NCBI GenBank assembly: GCA_904063045.1
Contig: CAJFCJ010000008.1
Coordinates: forward strand, 806,001 to 870,000
Reading direction: 5' to 3'
From: Dimorphilus gyrociliatus
Taxonomy: Eukaryota > Annelida > Polychaeta > Dinophilidae
Length of the DNA: 64,000 nucleotides
The position numbers and the translations under genes were made by a program. The notes below the pieces were generated by a model. It was not told the origin of the DNA and searched no databases. It saw nothing but the letters and a program-made list of their open reading frames with translations. Position 1 is the stretch's first letter. Each line of letters opens with the position of its first letter. Positions 34,801-46,271 of this stretch are shown here, one piece after another.

Positions 34801-36444
34801 TTTATTAACCACTTTGAAAGAGTCATTTGGTTTTCTTAATCCTAAACCGTTACCTCTATTCGATGGTATTCGATCCGGTATAAAGAAAGCTCCTTGGCAT
34901 TATAAATTAGATAAAGTAATATAATTTAAGATATTATTTTATGCGTTAAAACTCTTTGAACTATTGTTTTTATTAGTATTTTGTTTTTTGGTAAACTTTT
35001 AGAAAAATAGATCAAGAAATGCCAATGGTATGCTAATAGAATACAAGCATTGTTTTTCTTTACTTTTTTCATTTAATATAAACTATATCTGACTTTCATA
35101 AAAAGTATTTTATAACGGTGTTAATTGTTTTCATAGCAAGCCCAAGTTCGACACTACCTGCTGATGCTGGTAGAACTGAATTTAGTAAACCTAGACCTGC
35201 ACCAAGGGCCTCCAGCCCTCCACATCGTACACCAAGTCCTCAAAAGGTTGTCTGTATTTTCTCGTTTGAGATTATTTAACCTCTTTTCCTCTCTTAGCCT
35301 TCAACTAGAATTTCTCAAGACTCTCTAGGTACAACTCAAACTTTTAGTGAGAGTTATAGCTATACCAGAACGAGTTCTAACTTCGATTCGTATTCTTACA
35401 CTGGCGATTCTGACGAATCAGAGGATGAGGAATCAGATTATACAGACGATGATGACGATGGCAAAGCGTTCGGTCACCAAGTACCAGATCCAGATTCTGT
35501 TGCAGTGAGGAATGTCAGTCGTCAGCCTCAACGTCAATCCCAACCTCAACGTCAACCCCAACCTCAACCTCAGCGTCAACCTCAAAATCAAGCCGTACGA
35601 CAACCCCAACGCCAACCCCAAAATCAACCCAAAGCACAAAAGCCTAAAGAAGAAGATTATGACGATTGGGATGATGAGTGTGTATAAATATATATTATCT
35701 TTTTAATAGTACAATCTATTATCGTGATACAGTGGTATAAGCGAATTACAAGAGAAAATTCCAGCATCGACAAAAGGAAAGAAGCCTAATTTAAGCGAAG
35801 ATTCAGGGTCTGACCTCGATAATATCACCCCAGCGAGTTCTGATTATGATTTTGATACACCTAGACAACCGTTAGATCACATTTAATTGTCAATTTTTTA
35901 TAGTTGAATACATATATATATATATCTTTTTATCAACAGGAAAAGACCTACAACAAGAACAAGTACTCATACAGATAACTCTAATAACACTTTACAAACG
36001 AGTCAATGGGGCGGCTCATCAAAAGGTAATTGTTGATCACTGTCTAAATTCGTTTACTGCAACTAGATAACCACTAATAAATTTCTCTTTTTTTTCGTAA
36101 AACGTTTTATTCTCCTTCCTTTTGTGCAGTGCCATTACCATTTTTATTTTAACAGCAACACAATCTTCTGTGTCTTCCGTCTCTTACATGGGGTGAACTT
36201 TTTAAATGCACATATCAAACTTCGCACTAAATAAACAAATGGTTTGCATTTAGAATTTATTACTATCTATATTTTCATACTTATTTTAACATTTTGCCAT
36301 TTTTTTTTTATTAACAAATATCTTTACTCTAATTTTAATATATTTATTTTATAGATGAAGGTATTGAAAAACAATATTAATTATTCTCTTTTTTTTAATT
36401 TAATAGCTTACGATGACGCTTACGATGATAGTGATGCTGTTTAA
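31880..36444 (+). CDS. DZIP1: DAZ-interacting zinc finger protein 1 (Iguana)
   Basis: Twenty-four short exons with agreeing phases (900 aa): 31880-31964, 32020-32117, 32185-32256, 32318-32383, 32450-32587, 32652-32780, 32837-32938, 32997-33083, 33149-33245, 33333-33430, 33491-33577, 33650-33781, 33849-33975, 34045-34102, 34164-34299, 34357-34434, 34502-34601, 34680-34915, 35003-35027, 35137-35246, 35298-35677, 35733-35870, 35940-36025, 36407-36444. DZIP1 works at the ciliary basal body in ciliogenesis and Hedgehog signalling. Visible are the N-terminal DZIP1 domain ([15 protein letters not shown]), a C2H2 finger (C154, C157, H170, H175), long coiled coils, acidic runs, a Q/P repeat (about residues 720-760) and a DDWDD stretch near the C terminus. 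Exon 18 encodes 79 residues I cannot match to the family. Confidence 0.93.
35520..35640 (+). repeat. Coding Gln-Pro/Arg imperfect repeat in DZIP1
   Basis: Imperfect CAACCCCAACGT-type 12-bp units encode QPQRQPQ. Low-complexity coding DNA. Confidence 0.8.
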
Positions 36445-37783
36445 ATGTAATTTTTTAATATATATATAAAAGAATAATATGAAACATTAAGGGAAAAGTA
36501 ATTTTTTTTAGATCTGTTTATTTTATATTGTCCATGTTCAAATTATAAATTTGTTGTTTTTTTATGCCATAAAAATTGGTTGTTTGTAATTTCTTAGCTG
36601 TTTAAATATTATCATACTTGTATCTGTGATGGTTTACTATCTAAGTCATAAAATATCCTCCGTCCACCGCTTTCTGTTTACTTATTTTATTAAAGGAAAA
36701 TTTGAAGAAATTGTATATTTAAAAATTGCTCACATTCTTTAATGGTGCGCTTGTTAATTTTCCTATGGATAGTAAATCTATCTGTTGTACGCATTAATTG
36801 TTACATTATTCGTAGTATCTCTATACAGTATTTATCATAATAAACTTATCAAGAAATTAATGGTTATTTTTAGAAATATACATATATATATATACTATAC
36901 ACTTTTGTTTACCAAAATAAATTTAGTTGATGAGAGAAGAGATAGATCTCCGTCATTTGTTACAATTTTCCTATAAATACTTTAAATGTGATCACATTAT
37001 GTTGAAGGTTACATTTTTAATGACCATTTATGACATTAAATTAATTCAAGTCCTATCAATATATTTTTTTCAGGCGTAAATACAAAGAAAGCAAAGAAGC
37101 TATAAACTCGTAATTTTATAATAAGGGTGAATAGGTTAAACGAACTATTTAACCGATTCTAATAGCAATGTAAACTATAAAAAACTGTTTTTTAATGTTT
37201 TCATTAGAGATTAATAACTTATTGATGAATTTGTTTACTTTTTATCTTTAAGTTTCTTCTTTAAGAAGTCTGAATTTAAATTAGAAAAAATGAAAACCAA
37301 ATGTAATGGTCTCCCACTCTGTCGGTGCACTCTTTAATTATAATAGGCCGATGCTGTAAAAACAATTCAAACAAACATCATAAACACAAAGGCACTCGGA
37401 GGAATCAACTTCGGTAATAAATGATATAAAAATGGGAGTTAACCTTTGATTCTTGATTCGTAGATTAGATATCGACATTTACAGTCAAGGTTATAATGCT
37501 TTTGTTCTGCTAGGAGTTAAATACGTTTTAGTTCTCCTCTTAAGATATTACCTCATCTATTTTAGGTACTAAAACCTGGAAGTAATCTACTGGCTGCTAC
37601 TACCTATGTATATATTTTATTCGTATATATATATATATTATCGCATGTATAAATTGCTTATTTCCTCTGCATTAGCAACAATTTCCCTTAATATTTGTTC
37701 ATGATTTTTATCTTTTGGTGATTATATATTTTGTAATTTGACGGATATCTAACATAAGAAATACTTTAAAGGAAACTTTCAAG
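36445..37783. other. Intergenic region DZIP1 / sugar transporter
   Basis: 1.3 kb of AT-rich DNA with short TA runs (36886-36895, 37626-37638). It should contain the DZIP1 3' UTR and the transporter promoter. The 63-codon ORF at 36785-36976 is AT-driven. Nothing else is supported. Confidence 0.4.
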
Positions 37784-39820
37784 ATGACGAGTCGTGTAGG
37801 GAAATATCCTCTTGGATCTCTATCCAGTTTGAATTGGAGTGGAAGTCAAGCTCATTTATCTAAAAAGGATTTAAACAAATCAGATTTGGCTTTGGCAAGA
37901 AGTCGCGAAGCATCTGTTGACTTTACAGCTAAAACTAGTAACGTTGGTTCTTTTTTCAGTTATTATTTATACGATCTGTGTAATAGGCTATACATTTAAA
38001 ACTTCTTTTCGCAGGATAAATTAACTTTAGTACTAACAATAACTGCAGCTATTGCTGCTCTGGGAAACTCTTTTCCTCATGGTTGGAATACAGGAGTGTT
38101 AAATTCTCCGGTGCATGTAAGTAGACATTTTTAATTCAAATCTTTGAAAACATCTGAAGTGTCAGTGAGAGATAAAAAAAGAATAAAAACGTCTTTGATT
38201 CTCCAAGGTTTTTATCTTTTAAAAATCTGTTTTTTTTTTTACGTTTTAGCATATTACAACTTTTCTAAATAATAGCTTCTATGAGAGGCATGGATACTTT
38301 CCTTCTAAAATGAATTTAACAATTTTATGGTCCGTGACCGTATCTATTTATCTAGTTGGCGGTACTATTGGGGCATTCACTCCGGGACTAATTGTTGACC
38401 GCCTTGGTCGGAAGAAATCCCTTATTCTTCTCAACGTATTTAGTTTAATTGCTGCTATATTTTTTGGATTTTGTAAAAAAGCCAATTCGTATGAAATGCT
38501 TATTATTGGAAGATTATTAATTGGTTTTAGCTGTGGGGCTGGAGCTGGAATTGTCCCAATGTATTTGACTGAGATAGCTCCAGTCAGAATAAGAGGTGCA
38601 ATGGGTGTTTTGCATCAATTGGCCTTGACCTCAGGTATTTTTGTTTCACAAGCCATTGGCCTGAGGCAAATTTTAGGATCAGCGGATAGATGGCCCATCT
38701 TGTTAGCTGCCATTGGACTTCCTTGCCTTTTATCTGGTTGTGTTTTGTACTTCATGCCCGATAGTCCAAGGTATCTTTTTACTCGCTTAAAACTTTCATT
38801 TTGTCAATGAAACATTATTTATAACAAATCCTCTATGTTTTAGGCATTTACTCTTAAACAAAAAAGACAGAGATGCAGCTGAAAAAGCACTCAAAAGATT
38901 GAGAAACTGTTCTAATGTCGATTTAGATTTGGATGAAATCGAGGAAGAAATTATTGAGGAAGATGAAGACGACGAACAAGAACCAGAATGGACTCTTAAG
39001 AGTATTCTGGCGGCAGATAGACTGAGATTACCTTTGGTTCTCATCATAGTTTTGGGATCTTGTCAACAATTATCAGGCATAAATGCTGTCTTCTACTATT
39101 CTTCTGCTATTTACGAATCTGCAGGAATCGCCAAACAAAATATTCAGTACGCAAATTTGATTACTGGGTTTATAAACGTTGTTATAACTATAATTTCAGT
39201 AAGTTTAAAATATTGAATAACCTTAACCTTAAGAATTGGATACTTTTAGGTGGGTTTAGTAGAGAAAGCAGGACGAAGAGTACTCTTGTTAGGAGGAATG
39301 GGTGCAATGGTAGTTTCTGCCCTAACCTTAATGATATCAATTAATCTCCAAGAGAAAGTAACATGGCTAAGTTATATTGCTATAATATCTGTCTTATTTT
39401 TTGTCGTTGGATTCGCAATTGGACTTGGATCAATACCACAGTTTATTGGAGCGGAATTATTTAGACCTGGTCCACGACCCATTGCCATGTCGATTGCCGG
39501 TTTCTTTAATTGGTTGTGCAATTTTTTAGTTGGAATTGGTTTTCCACCCCTTGCCGTAAGTAGACATTAATGTTAATACTAAATAAGTAAACAATATTCT
39601 GAAAACATATCTATTGCAGGGTGTTATCGGAGAATACAGTTTTATTATCTTTATCGCATGCATAATAATCTTTGGGCTGTTTATATTCAAACAATTACCT
39701 GAAACAAAACAAAGAACAATTGAAGAAATATACACCCATTTCAAAAGGAGAAGTACAAGAAGAAATGGAACAGCTCGCTCAAAAGATACCCATAATATGA
39801 AAGCCTTAATTAACAGTTAG
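37784..39820 (+). CDS. SLC2A: Facilitative sugar transporter, SLC2 (GLUT) class I type
   Basis: Six exons: 37784-37942, 38015-38116, 38250-38770, 38844-39198, 39250-39555, 39620-39820 (547 aa). This is a major facilitator with 12 expected helices. GLUT signatures are present: NTGVLNSPV after TM1, DRLGRKKSL in loop 2-3, GRLLIGFSCGAGAG, YLTEIAPVRIRGAMG, PDSPRHLLL before the central loop, SCQQLSGINAVFYYSS in TM7, GRRVLLLGGMG in loop 8-9, GPRPIAMSIAGFFNW and QLPETKQRTIEEI at the end. QLSGINAVFYYS is typical of class I glucose carriers. The N-terminal extension of about 60 residues is Ser-rich, and the central loop holds a run of acidic residues. The ATG follows TTTCAAG directly. Confidence 0.93.
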
Positions 39821-40334
39821 CTGTTGTTATATGCTTAGTATCTATGTTGTTTTAATTGCAGTATTTTATTTTACTCATATTATTTTAAAGCTTCCCAGCA
39901 AAGAAAGATATCAAAGCTTAGATTACATATATGTACACACTATATATCCAAATAAATAGAGGGCCAAATTTTTATTTCTATTGTGTAATATTCACGCGTG
40001 TGAAAGTAATCTGCATACATAAGCTTTTACTTAAACGCAATTTGTTTCAATATTAAATTACACGGTTGGCAATAGTTTCTCCCTTAACACTGGCCTTTTA
40101 TTAGTGCCTTAAGTAACCTGGGCTCGAAAAAAAAACATAATGAAAGACAAGATGAAAAATATAAACAAACGAAATTAGCCGAATTTCCCTTCATGAGGAA
40201 ACAAAAAAGTTTTTCAAGCAATTTGTTAAATAAGTTTTCTATTCGGATCTTTTGCAAGTTGATATGCAAAATGAAATCTTTAAGTAAACTTTAAAAATAG
40301 GGAAGCAAATTAAACTCAATGAGACTCTGGAAAT
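39821..40334. other. Convergent 3' region, sugar transporter / DUSP11-like
   Basis: 3' UTRs of the two genes. No ORF or RNA gene supported. Confidence 0.4.
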
Positions 40335-42104
40335 CTAATCGGCGTTTGGAGCGTGTTTTCGACTGGGTCTACGACCTTTGGAATATGATTGATTGCGATT
40401 ATTGTTACTATTATGTACATGCTGCCTTTCAAATCTTGAATTCTGAAATTCATCTAAATCGCCACGTTCTGATATATCACTATATTCATTTCCTGATTTT
40501 CCAAATTCTTGATTAGTGCTATAATGTCCACTCCTTGAATGATAATTTCCCTGTCTTGAGTCATAATCTCCCTGTGTTGACCGATATTTTTGTCTGCAGT
40601 ACTCGTAATCTTGTACATTGTCATATTCATACTTGGACCGATTGTTTCTTTGTTCAGCTCCTTTATAATCTTCATTATCATAACGAGAGTAAGATGAATG
40701 ATTTCGAGGAAGGTCGTAATTTTGCTGAGAATTATAGTAATAGCCACTGTCTGTCGCTTCATAGTCATTAGCAAACCCTTGTCGGTATTGATTGCTGTAG
40801 TTACTAGCATAATAATTATCTCTATTGTCATAGTTTTTGTAATAGTTTTGACGATGATTATATCTCCTGCCTTGACTACTGCTGTAGTTCTCATAGCCAC
40901 TATCGTCGTAATAATAACCTTCATAGTTTTCTGGACCACAACTGTATGCATAAAAATTACTAGCTCCATAATTGCTGGCTCCATAGTCGTTATATTGGGA
41001 GTTATTGCGATGGTTATTCGAATTGTATTGATTATTTTGCGATTTTCTTCGATAGCCCCTTCTTGATCCTTTAGAATATGTACTCACTTCATCAGATTTT
41101 GGAGTGGCAACCTTATCAAGATCTATACCAGCAATAGAGCTAAGAAAAATAATTAATAGTTTTTATCATATTCTGAATAGCATACATAAAAAGTATAATT
41201 AAATTAAATTGAATAAAAGAAGAGAAACCTTTTGCCAGTTTCTAAACTTTGTAGATAATTTAACCTCTCGATATCGTGACCTCTTGCTGTATTGAATGCT
41301 ATTGAATAAAATATGAAAATGAAGATTATTAATTAAATAACATAAATCTATTAAATCTACCGAGGATGGCATCATTTGGCTGAAAGTCCATTCTATCAAC
41401 CATATATCTGAGAAGAAATAACATTTAAATGCTAGCGTCTGGAGAATTCTGCAGAACATACCTGCAAATTAAGTAACCCGTCCTATTGAGTCCATGAGTA
41501 CAATGAACTCCTATTAGCTTTTCTGTTAAATGAATAATAAAGCATTACAGAAATTTATATTTGTAACCATTTGCACAGTACCATTATCCTCATTTGCCTT
41601 CTCAAAATCATACACGCACTTAAAGAATTTTGTAGTAACATCCTTACTGGGAACAACGTGGCCTTCGGTAAAGATTTTAACATACTCAATTCCCTCTGAT
41701 TTAAATTCCTAAAAAGAAATATTATCATTCGATACGTCTGAGTACTTTCAAGATACATACACTTGGGCAATAATAACGTGTGGTGTTAGTAAGGTCAATT
41801 ACCAAACCGATAGTTAAATTTTCATTATGTAGCCTCTCCAGAAGGTCTGATGTATTAAACTGTTGCTCTAATGGTAGCTGGCTGGTAAGACTCTGATGAA
41901 AAGAATGTGGCTATTTCGTTAAGATACAAATAAGGGAAGTCTTATTCTTACTCGTTTAAGCGGTGCTTTAAATGCTATGAATCGTGTATTATTAATTCTC
42001 TGGCCACAGGGCATATAATCTTCCCATCTAAGTAAATACTTGAATTAAAAAAACTAGCTTGGAGGCAATTTATTAAAGCTCTACCTGTCAGGTAACTTCC
42101 CCAT
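40335..42104 (-). CDS. DUSP11: DUSP11-like RNA 5'-triphosphatase/phosphatase with a Tyr-rich tail
   Basis: Eight exons: 42085-42104, 41952-42027, 41761-41892, 41582-41708, 41462-41522, 41361-41407, 41229-41298, 40335-41139 (445 aa). The catalytic half matches DUSP11 (PIR1), which removes phosphates from RNA 5' ends: [43 protein letters not shown], and the P-loop HCTHGLNRT with C126 and R132. The last exon adds about 250 residues dominated by Tyr, Asn, Ser, Gln, Gly and Arg, like the disordered tails of RNA-granule proteins. The start at 42104 is the ATG closest to the conserved domain; the frame stays open upstream to another ATG near 42208, with an acceptor-like TTTTAG between. Confidence 0.85.
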
Positions 42105-42653
42105 GCTTGAATCATGTGGTAAGAAGTTTTGCAATGGCAGATTTAGCGGATGGTTGATAGTAAAACTAAAAGTGGTGAGGAAAAATAAAATCTTTTCTAT
42201 GCAATGCATCGTCCCGTGCGGTTTTCAGCCATACCGCGTATCTCATTTGTCTTAGAGACCGCTTTTTATAATTTGATATTTACATACTAAATTCAACAGC
42301 AATTTTGTCGATTTCAAACTCAATTTTAAGTTCAAGTTTTAAACGGTTTGTTTGCAGTTTAGTTCCTTTCGAAACTACATATATCTCTCTGAATCATTTA
42401 AGACTTATTGTCGAAAGATTTTACTCAGATTAATTTTTGAGATCTTTTAAGTTCTTGCTAGTATTTTTAAATGAATAATCAGTGCGAATTAATCAGTTTT
42501 TAATTCTAGCCTAGTCTAACTTTGACTTTAAATTTTCAATTCTCGTGATTAATATAAATTCTTGCTTTTACATGTTGAAGCTTGCAAGTTGCTTGAAATG
42601 GCGCTTACGAAATGTTCTTTTTTGCGTTTTATAAAAAATAAAATATTTTCCAG
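42105..42653. other. Divergent promoter region DUSP11-like / PCM1
   Basis: About 550 bp shared between two divergent genes. The PCM1 ATG directly follows the acceptor TATTTTCCAG, so a 5' UTR intron or a trans-splice site is expected here. Confidence 0.45.
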
Positions 42654-45600
42654 ATGGCCTCCTCTGGAAGACGTCGTCAACGATCGAGTGGCAGTGGTAT
42701 AGAGGATAGTTCTGTTTCCACTTTTGATGGTTTACGAATGCCTAAAGCTAATCCTGTTAAACAACAACAGCGTCAGCAAACTATTCCAAAAACTAAGGGT
42801 TCTCCAGCCGCTATCAATCGTAAAACAAATGTGAATGATTCAGAAACAAGTGAAGAAAACCATTTAAATGATAGATTACGTCAAGTTCGGCAATATATAA
42901 GGCAAACTTCAGCCATGCTTGATACAATGAAGTCAGCGAGCGTTAACGAGGATGACGATAGGGTTCAGCAGTTAGAAGAAATGCTACAAAGATTAAAAGA
43001 GCAAGAAAAGAGATACACTCAAATACTTCTTGTTTCCGACACTCCAAGTGAGCAACGGTCTGAAGCCGATGTCGAAGGATTTTCAGGTCTGCTAGGAAGA
43101 CAAAATGATTCGGACGCTCATGAAAATGGTGTAGAGAATGGAAATGACGTTGATGAGGTAACAGCTCTTAGAGAACAAAACGATCTTTTGAGACAAGTTC
43201 TTCATAGAAGAGAACAATTAAGAGCTCTTCAAGGACGTCAGGCTGCTCTTTTGGCACTTCGTAGAGAACTTGGTGCAGAAGATAGTATGAATATTGATGC
43301 GCAATCTTCCGATGGCACATCATTATCAGATAATGAGAATGTTTCTCCTGCTAATAATGCTGCGACGCCTAATAGTTCTACTGGTACTGCTGCTCGCTTA
43401 AATTATGTTAGAAATGTTGGTGAAAGTAAAAGTGATCTCGAGAAAAGATTACATGAATTGCAGAACAAAAAGGATCATATGGATATGCTTTTATCTGAAC
43501 TTCAAGCTTTGAAAGCATCGGCAGAAATGGAATCTTCCGAAAGAATTAAGAATTCGGACAGAAATCATTCAAGACAAACTCAAGCTCAATCTCCGCAAGC
43601 ATCTAATCAGGAGCAGAGTAATAATCAACATGAAATTCGAAGTAAAATGAAAAAATTAGAGGAGGTTAAAATGAAATTGTCAGAACTTAAAGAATTGGTA
43701 CATCATTACCAAGCAGAAGGAGACGAGAGTTTGGCAACTAGCACAAGCGAAACAGCCTCTAACGGAGCTCAATTGGAACGTCTCAGAGAGGCTGAAGCGA
43801 AATTGCAACAATTAAGAATGGCTGTTGAAAAGGTGGAAGAGGATGGAGCAGTAGCAGCGCCTCAGACATTTTCAAATGATGAAGATGAAAGTGAGGGTGA
43901 GGAAGAGACAGCCGAGGGTAATGAAGGTGACGAAGGTACTGCGGAAAAACTGCAGGATCTTTTGCAAAAACAGCATCGATTAATGGCACTAGAAGGACAA
44001 TTACTAGCTCTTAATGATTATTTGGGTCAAAATGAGAGAGAAGATCAAGACACCAACGAACCTCCCCCTCCTGCTCCAACTAGCGTCACTTTCTTGGAGC
44101 CATTACCAACAGCAAGTAACGATGAAGTTTATGGTCGAATGAGACAGCAAAGAATCCTTAGGGAACAATTACGCGACCAAAAGAAAGTTTTTGAAGTAAT
44201 GGTTAGTAAACCAAAACGAATGACTGATTCGAGAAACACAAGAGTTGCTCCAGTAGCAAACGACCCTGAAGTTGCCAGTGCAGCTGCAAATTCTGTTCAG
44301 AGTGCAACTGTTGCCACATGGGGTGGGTCTGAGAACTCAGCCAGAAGAACTGCCGCCAGTACAGGATCAACACATTCCGATGATACATTTGTGATTGACG
44401 GTAAGAAAAATTTATGGTATTTTTTAGATAAACTCTTTTATATTCCAGCAGCAGCTTCAGCTCCACCACGTCCCCCACCACCGATAAACAGACAATCTAA
44501 CAAGGATATAGAAGAGCTAAAGAAAAGAGTTGATACACTGACAGAAAATGTAAAGCTTCTTCAAAAAAATAGTGGTAGAACATCTAATGAAAATGCTACC
44601 GCTACCCTACAACAACAACACGTACTGTTAGCAATGCAACATTGTTTAGCTCAATTATCTCAGCAGCAGCGTGACGTTACAAAATCCCAACGACAATTAA
44701 CAAAACTGATGACGAAAGAACCACAAACGGAAAAGCACATCTCTCAAAGTAGAGTTCTTAACGGTGGAGGTGACAATGCTCTTCACGACACAATATATTC
44801 TGAAGTAGCAACTTTAATCTCATTTAATGAAAATCGTCCTCACTTTTTACTTGATGCTATACGCTTGTTACAAAAATTAAATACGGATTTCCTTCGTCAG
44901 AGAGCTTTATACTCCTTAAGAGATGTAATTAAAGACTACGTTAACTTGACAACTAAACCAGATGGAACAGAGAGTGATCGAAATCCAACACCACTATTCG
45001 GTCACGAATTTACTGTTAATAATAATGCCATGAGAGATGATTCGATTCGACGAGCTAACGATTATAGAATTGTTAAAACTGCCGGATTTGATACAACTGC
45101 ATTAGATACACAGGTAAAAAATATAATGCAAGAAGTAATGGGTGCTATCCGAGCTCATGCATACGATATATGCTCGTCAGAAATGCTTTATTATTTGGTT
45201 CAAGTCATTTTACATTCGGCAAGAAAGTACAGTCCGTCGGAAGCCTACTCAAGAACTCTTGAAAAGCAACTTGGGAGAGTTCTTCGAGACTCCCTAGAAA
45301 GCTATAATAATAAACCTGTTCAAGAATGTAAGGAAGAGTTACTGGTTGACATCAGTGAACTATTGTTCAATGAGTTGGCATTTGCTAGGCTCTTGCATGG
45401 TATTGATGAATCCAAAAGTCGTCAAGCCACATCAGTGGATGGAATCGAAGATGATGAAGAGAGTATTGCAAGAGAAAGCACTGTTGACCAAGAAAAACAA
45501 GACAGCGAAGCAGAAGCTTTAGAGCGCAAAAGGGATGATGAAATGGCTGAGTTAATGGGAGCTGACTCAAGTTCTAACGATGGGGATGATGACAAGAGTG

Positions 45601-45902
45601 AGCAGAAAAAGGAAGTTGAGCTGTCATATGCTGAAAGAAAGCCTGTAACTTTATGCAGCGATGAAGATGAAGCTGAAGGAGCTGACGAAACTGTTGAAAT
45701 TTCAGAGGATAATGACACAGCTGTAAGAAGGCAGCAGGGAGAGGAGGAGGAAGAGGAGGCGAAGGCGAAGGTAGATGAGGAAGAAACCTTAGTAAAGAAA
45801 CCAGATGTTTCGAATATCAATGGGAATTTGCCGCATCAAGATTCCCTCCAGCTAGCTGGTGATAACGATTGCCTGCAGAAGTCCGAAGAAGTTGTAAACT
45901 GA
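42654..45902 (+). CDS. PCM1: Pericentriolar material 1 homologue
   Basis: One open frame of 1082 codons. PCM1 is the scaffold of centriolar satellites. Family blocks are clear: RLRQVRQYIRQTS, REQLRALQGRQAALLAL (about 185-200), KKDHMDMLLSELQALK, and the PCM1 C domain at about 705-925 (LHDTIYSEVATLISFNENR, LNTDFLRQRALYSLRD, KEELLVDISELLFNELAF). Most of the rest is coiled coil and acidic low complexity; the protein is about half the human length. Positions 44401-44448 look like a 48-bp intron (GTAAGA to TTCCAG) whose length is a multiple of three, so both spliced (1066 aa) and retained forms stay in frame. Confidence 0.93.
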   Translation: MASSGRRRQRSSGSGIEDSSVSTFDGLRMPKANPVKQQQRQQTIPKTKGSPAAINRKTNVNDSETSEENHLNDRLRQVRQYIRQTSAMLDTMKSASVNEDDDRVQQLEEMLQRLKEQEKRYTQILLVSDTPSEQRSEADVEGFSGLLGRQNDSDAHENGVENGNDVDEVTALREQNDLLRQVLHRREQLRALQGRQAALLALRRELGAEDSMNIDAQSSDGTSLSDNENVSPANNAATPNSSTGTAARLNYVRNVGESKSDLEKRLHELQNKKDHMDMLLSELQALKASAEMESSERIKNSDRNHSRQTQAQSPQASNQEQSNNQHEIRSKMKKLEEVKMKLSELKELVHHYQAEGDESLATSTSETASNGAQLERLREAEAKLQQLRMAVEKVEEDGAVAAPQTFSNDEDESEGEEETAEGNEGDEGTAEKLQDLLQKQHRLMALEGQLLALNDYLGQNEREDQDTNEPPPPAPTSVTFLEPLPTASNDEVYGRMRQQRILREQLRDQKKVFEVMVSKPKRMTDSRNTRVAPVANDPEVASAAANSVQSATVATWGGSENSARRTAASTGSTHSDDTFVIDGKKNLWYFLDKLFYIPAAASAPPRPPPPINRQSNKDIEELKKRVDTLTENVKLLQKNSGRTSNENATATLQQQHVLLAMQHCLAQLSQQQRDVTKSQRQLTKLMTKEPQTEKHISQSRVLNGGGDNALHDTIYSEVATLISFNENRPHFLLDAIRLLQKLNTDFLRQRALYSLRDVIKDYVNLTTKPDGTESDRNPTPLFGHEFTVNNNAMRDDSIRRANDYRIVKTAGFDTTALDTQVKNIMQEVMGAIRAHAYDICSSEMLYYLVQVILHSARKYSPSEAYSRTLEKQLGRVLRDSLESYNNKPVQECKEELLVDISELLFNELAFARLLHGIDESKSRQATSVDGIEDDEESIARESTVDQEKQDSEAEALERKRDDEMAELMGADSSSNDGDDDKSEQKKEVELSYAERKPVTLCSDEDEAEGADETVEISEDNDTAVRRQQGEEEEEEAKAKVDEEETLVKKPDVSNINGNLPHQDSLQLAGDNDCLQKSEEVVN
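44401..44448 (+). other. Predicted 48-bp in-frame intron (exitron-like) in PCM1
   Basis: A strong donor GTAAGA follows GATTGACG, and TATTCCAG precedes the Ala/Pro-rich stretch. Retention adds 16 hydrophobic residues unlike the surrounding disordered protein, which argues that it is normally spliced. Confidence 0.7.
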
Positions 45903-46271
45903 TCATGGAAAAGGAAATTAAATTTTTAAAGACTAGGATTATAGACATTTTTTTTTAAGCTGCTTAGTATTGAGACTATTTTTGAAAATTCGTAGTTACT
46001 GGCTGTTTTTTTTTTTACCTAAAGGCAACTCATGCACAATTAAAAATTCGTATAAGAAATGTGATTTAAGTATTGGTTTTTTTAATTTACACATCCATTA
46101 CATTTTCACAATTCGAAAGTCCACCTGCCAATTACCAAAGAATGTAATACAGTATAAAAGGTATATATAACGATTTAAATATACAATACAAATTTATTTA
46201 TTCAAAAGGAATTATTTAATGAAATATTAAATAATAGTAGAAATTGGTCGTCAAAAATTATTGAATGCCCT
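45903..46271. other. Convergent 3' region PCM1 / COMMD5
   Basis: AT-rich 3' UTR sequence of both genes; the 66-codon ORF at 45970 is not supported. Confidence 0.4.

Noticed and set aside
40454..41066. Alternative-frame and antisense ORFs over the DUSP11-like tail
   Set aside because: Ile/Met/Thr-rich shadows of the Tyr/Asn-rich coding frame, which alone joins in phase to the catalytic exons.
45385..45820. Minus-strand Ser-rich ORFs in PCM1
   Set aside because: Antisense of acidic low-complexity coding sequence of PCM1.
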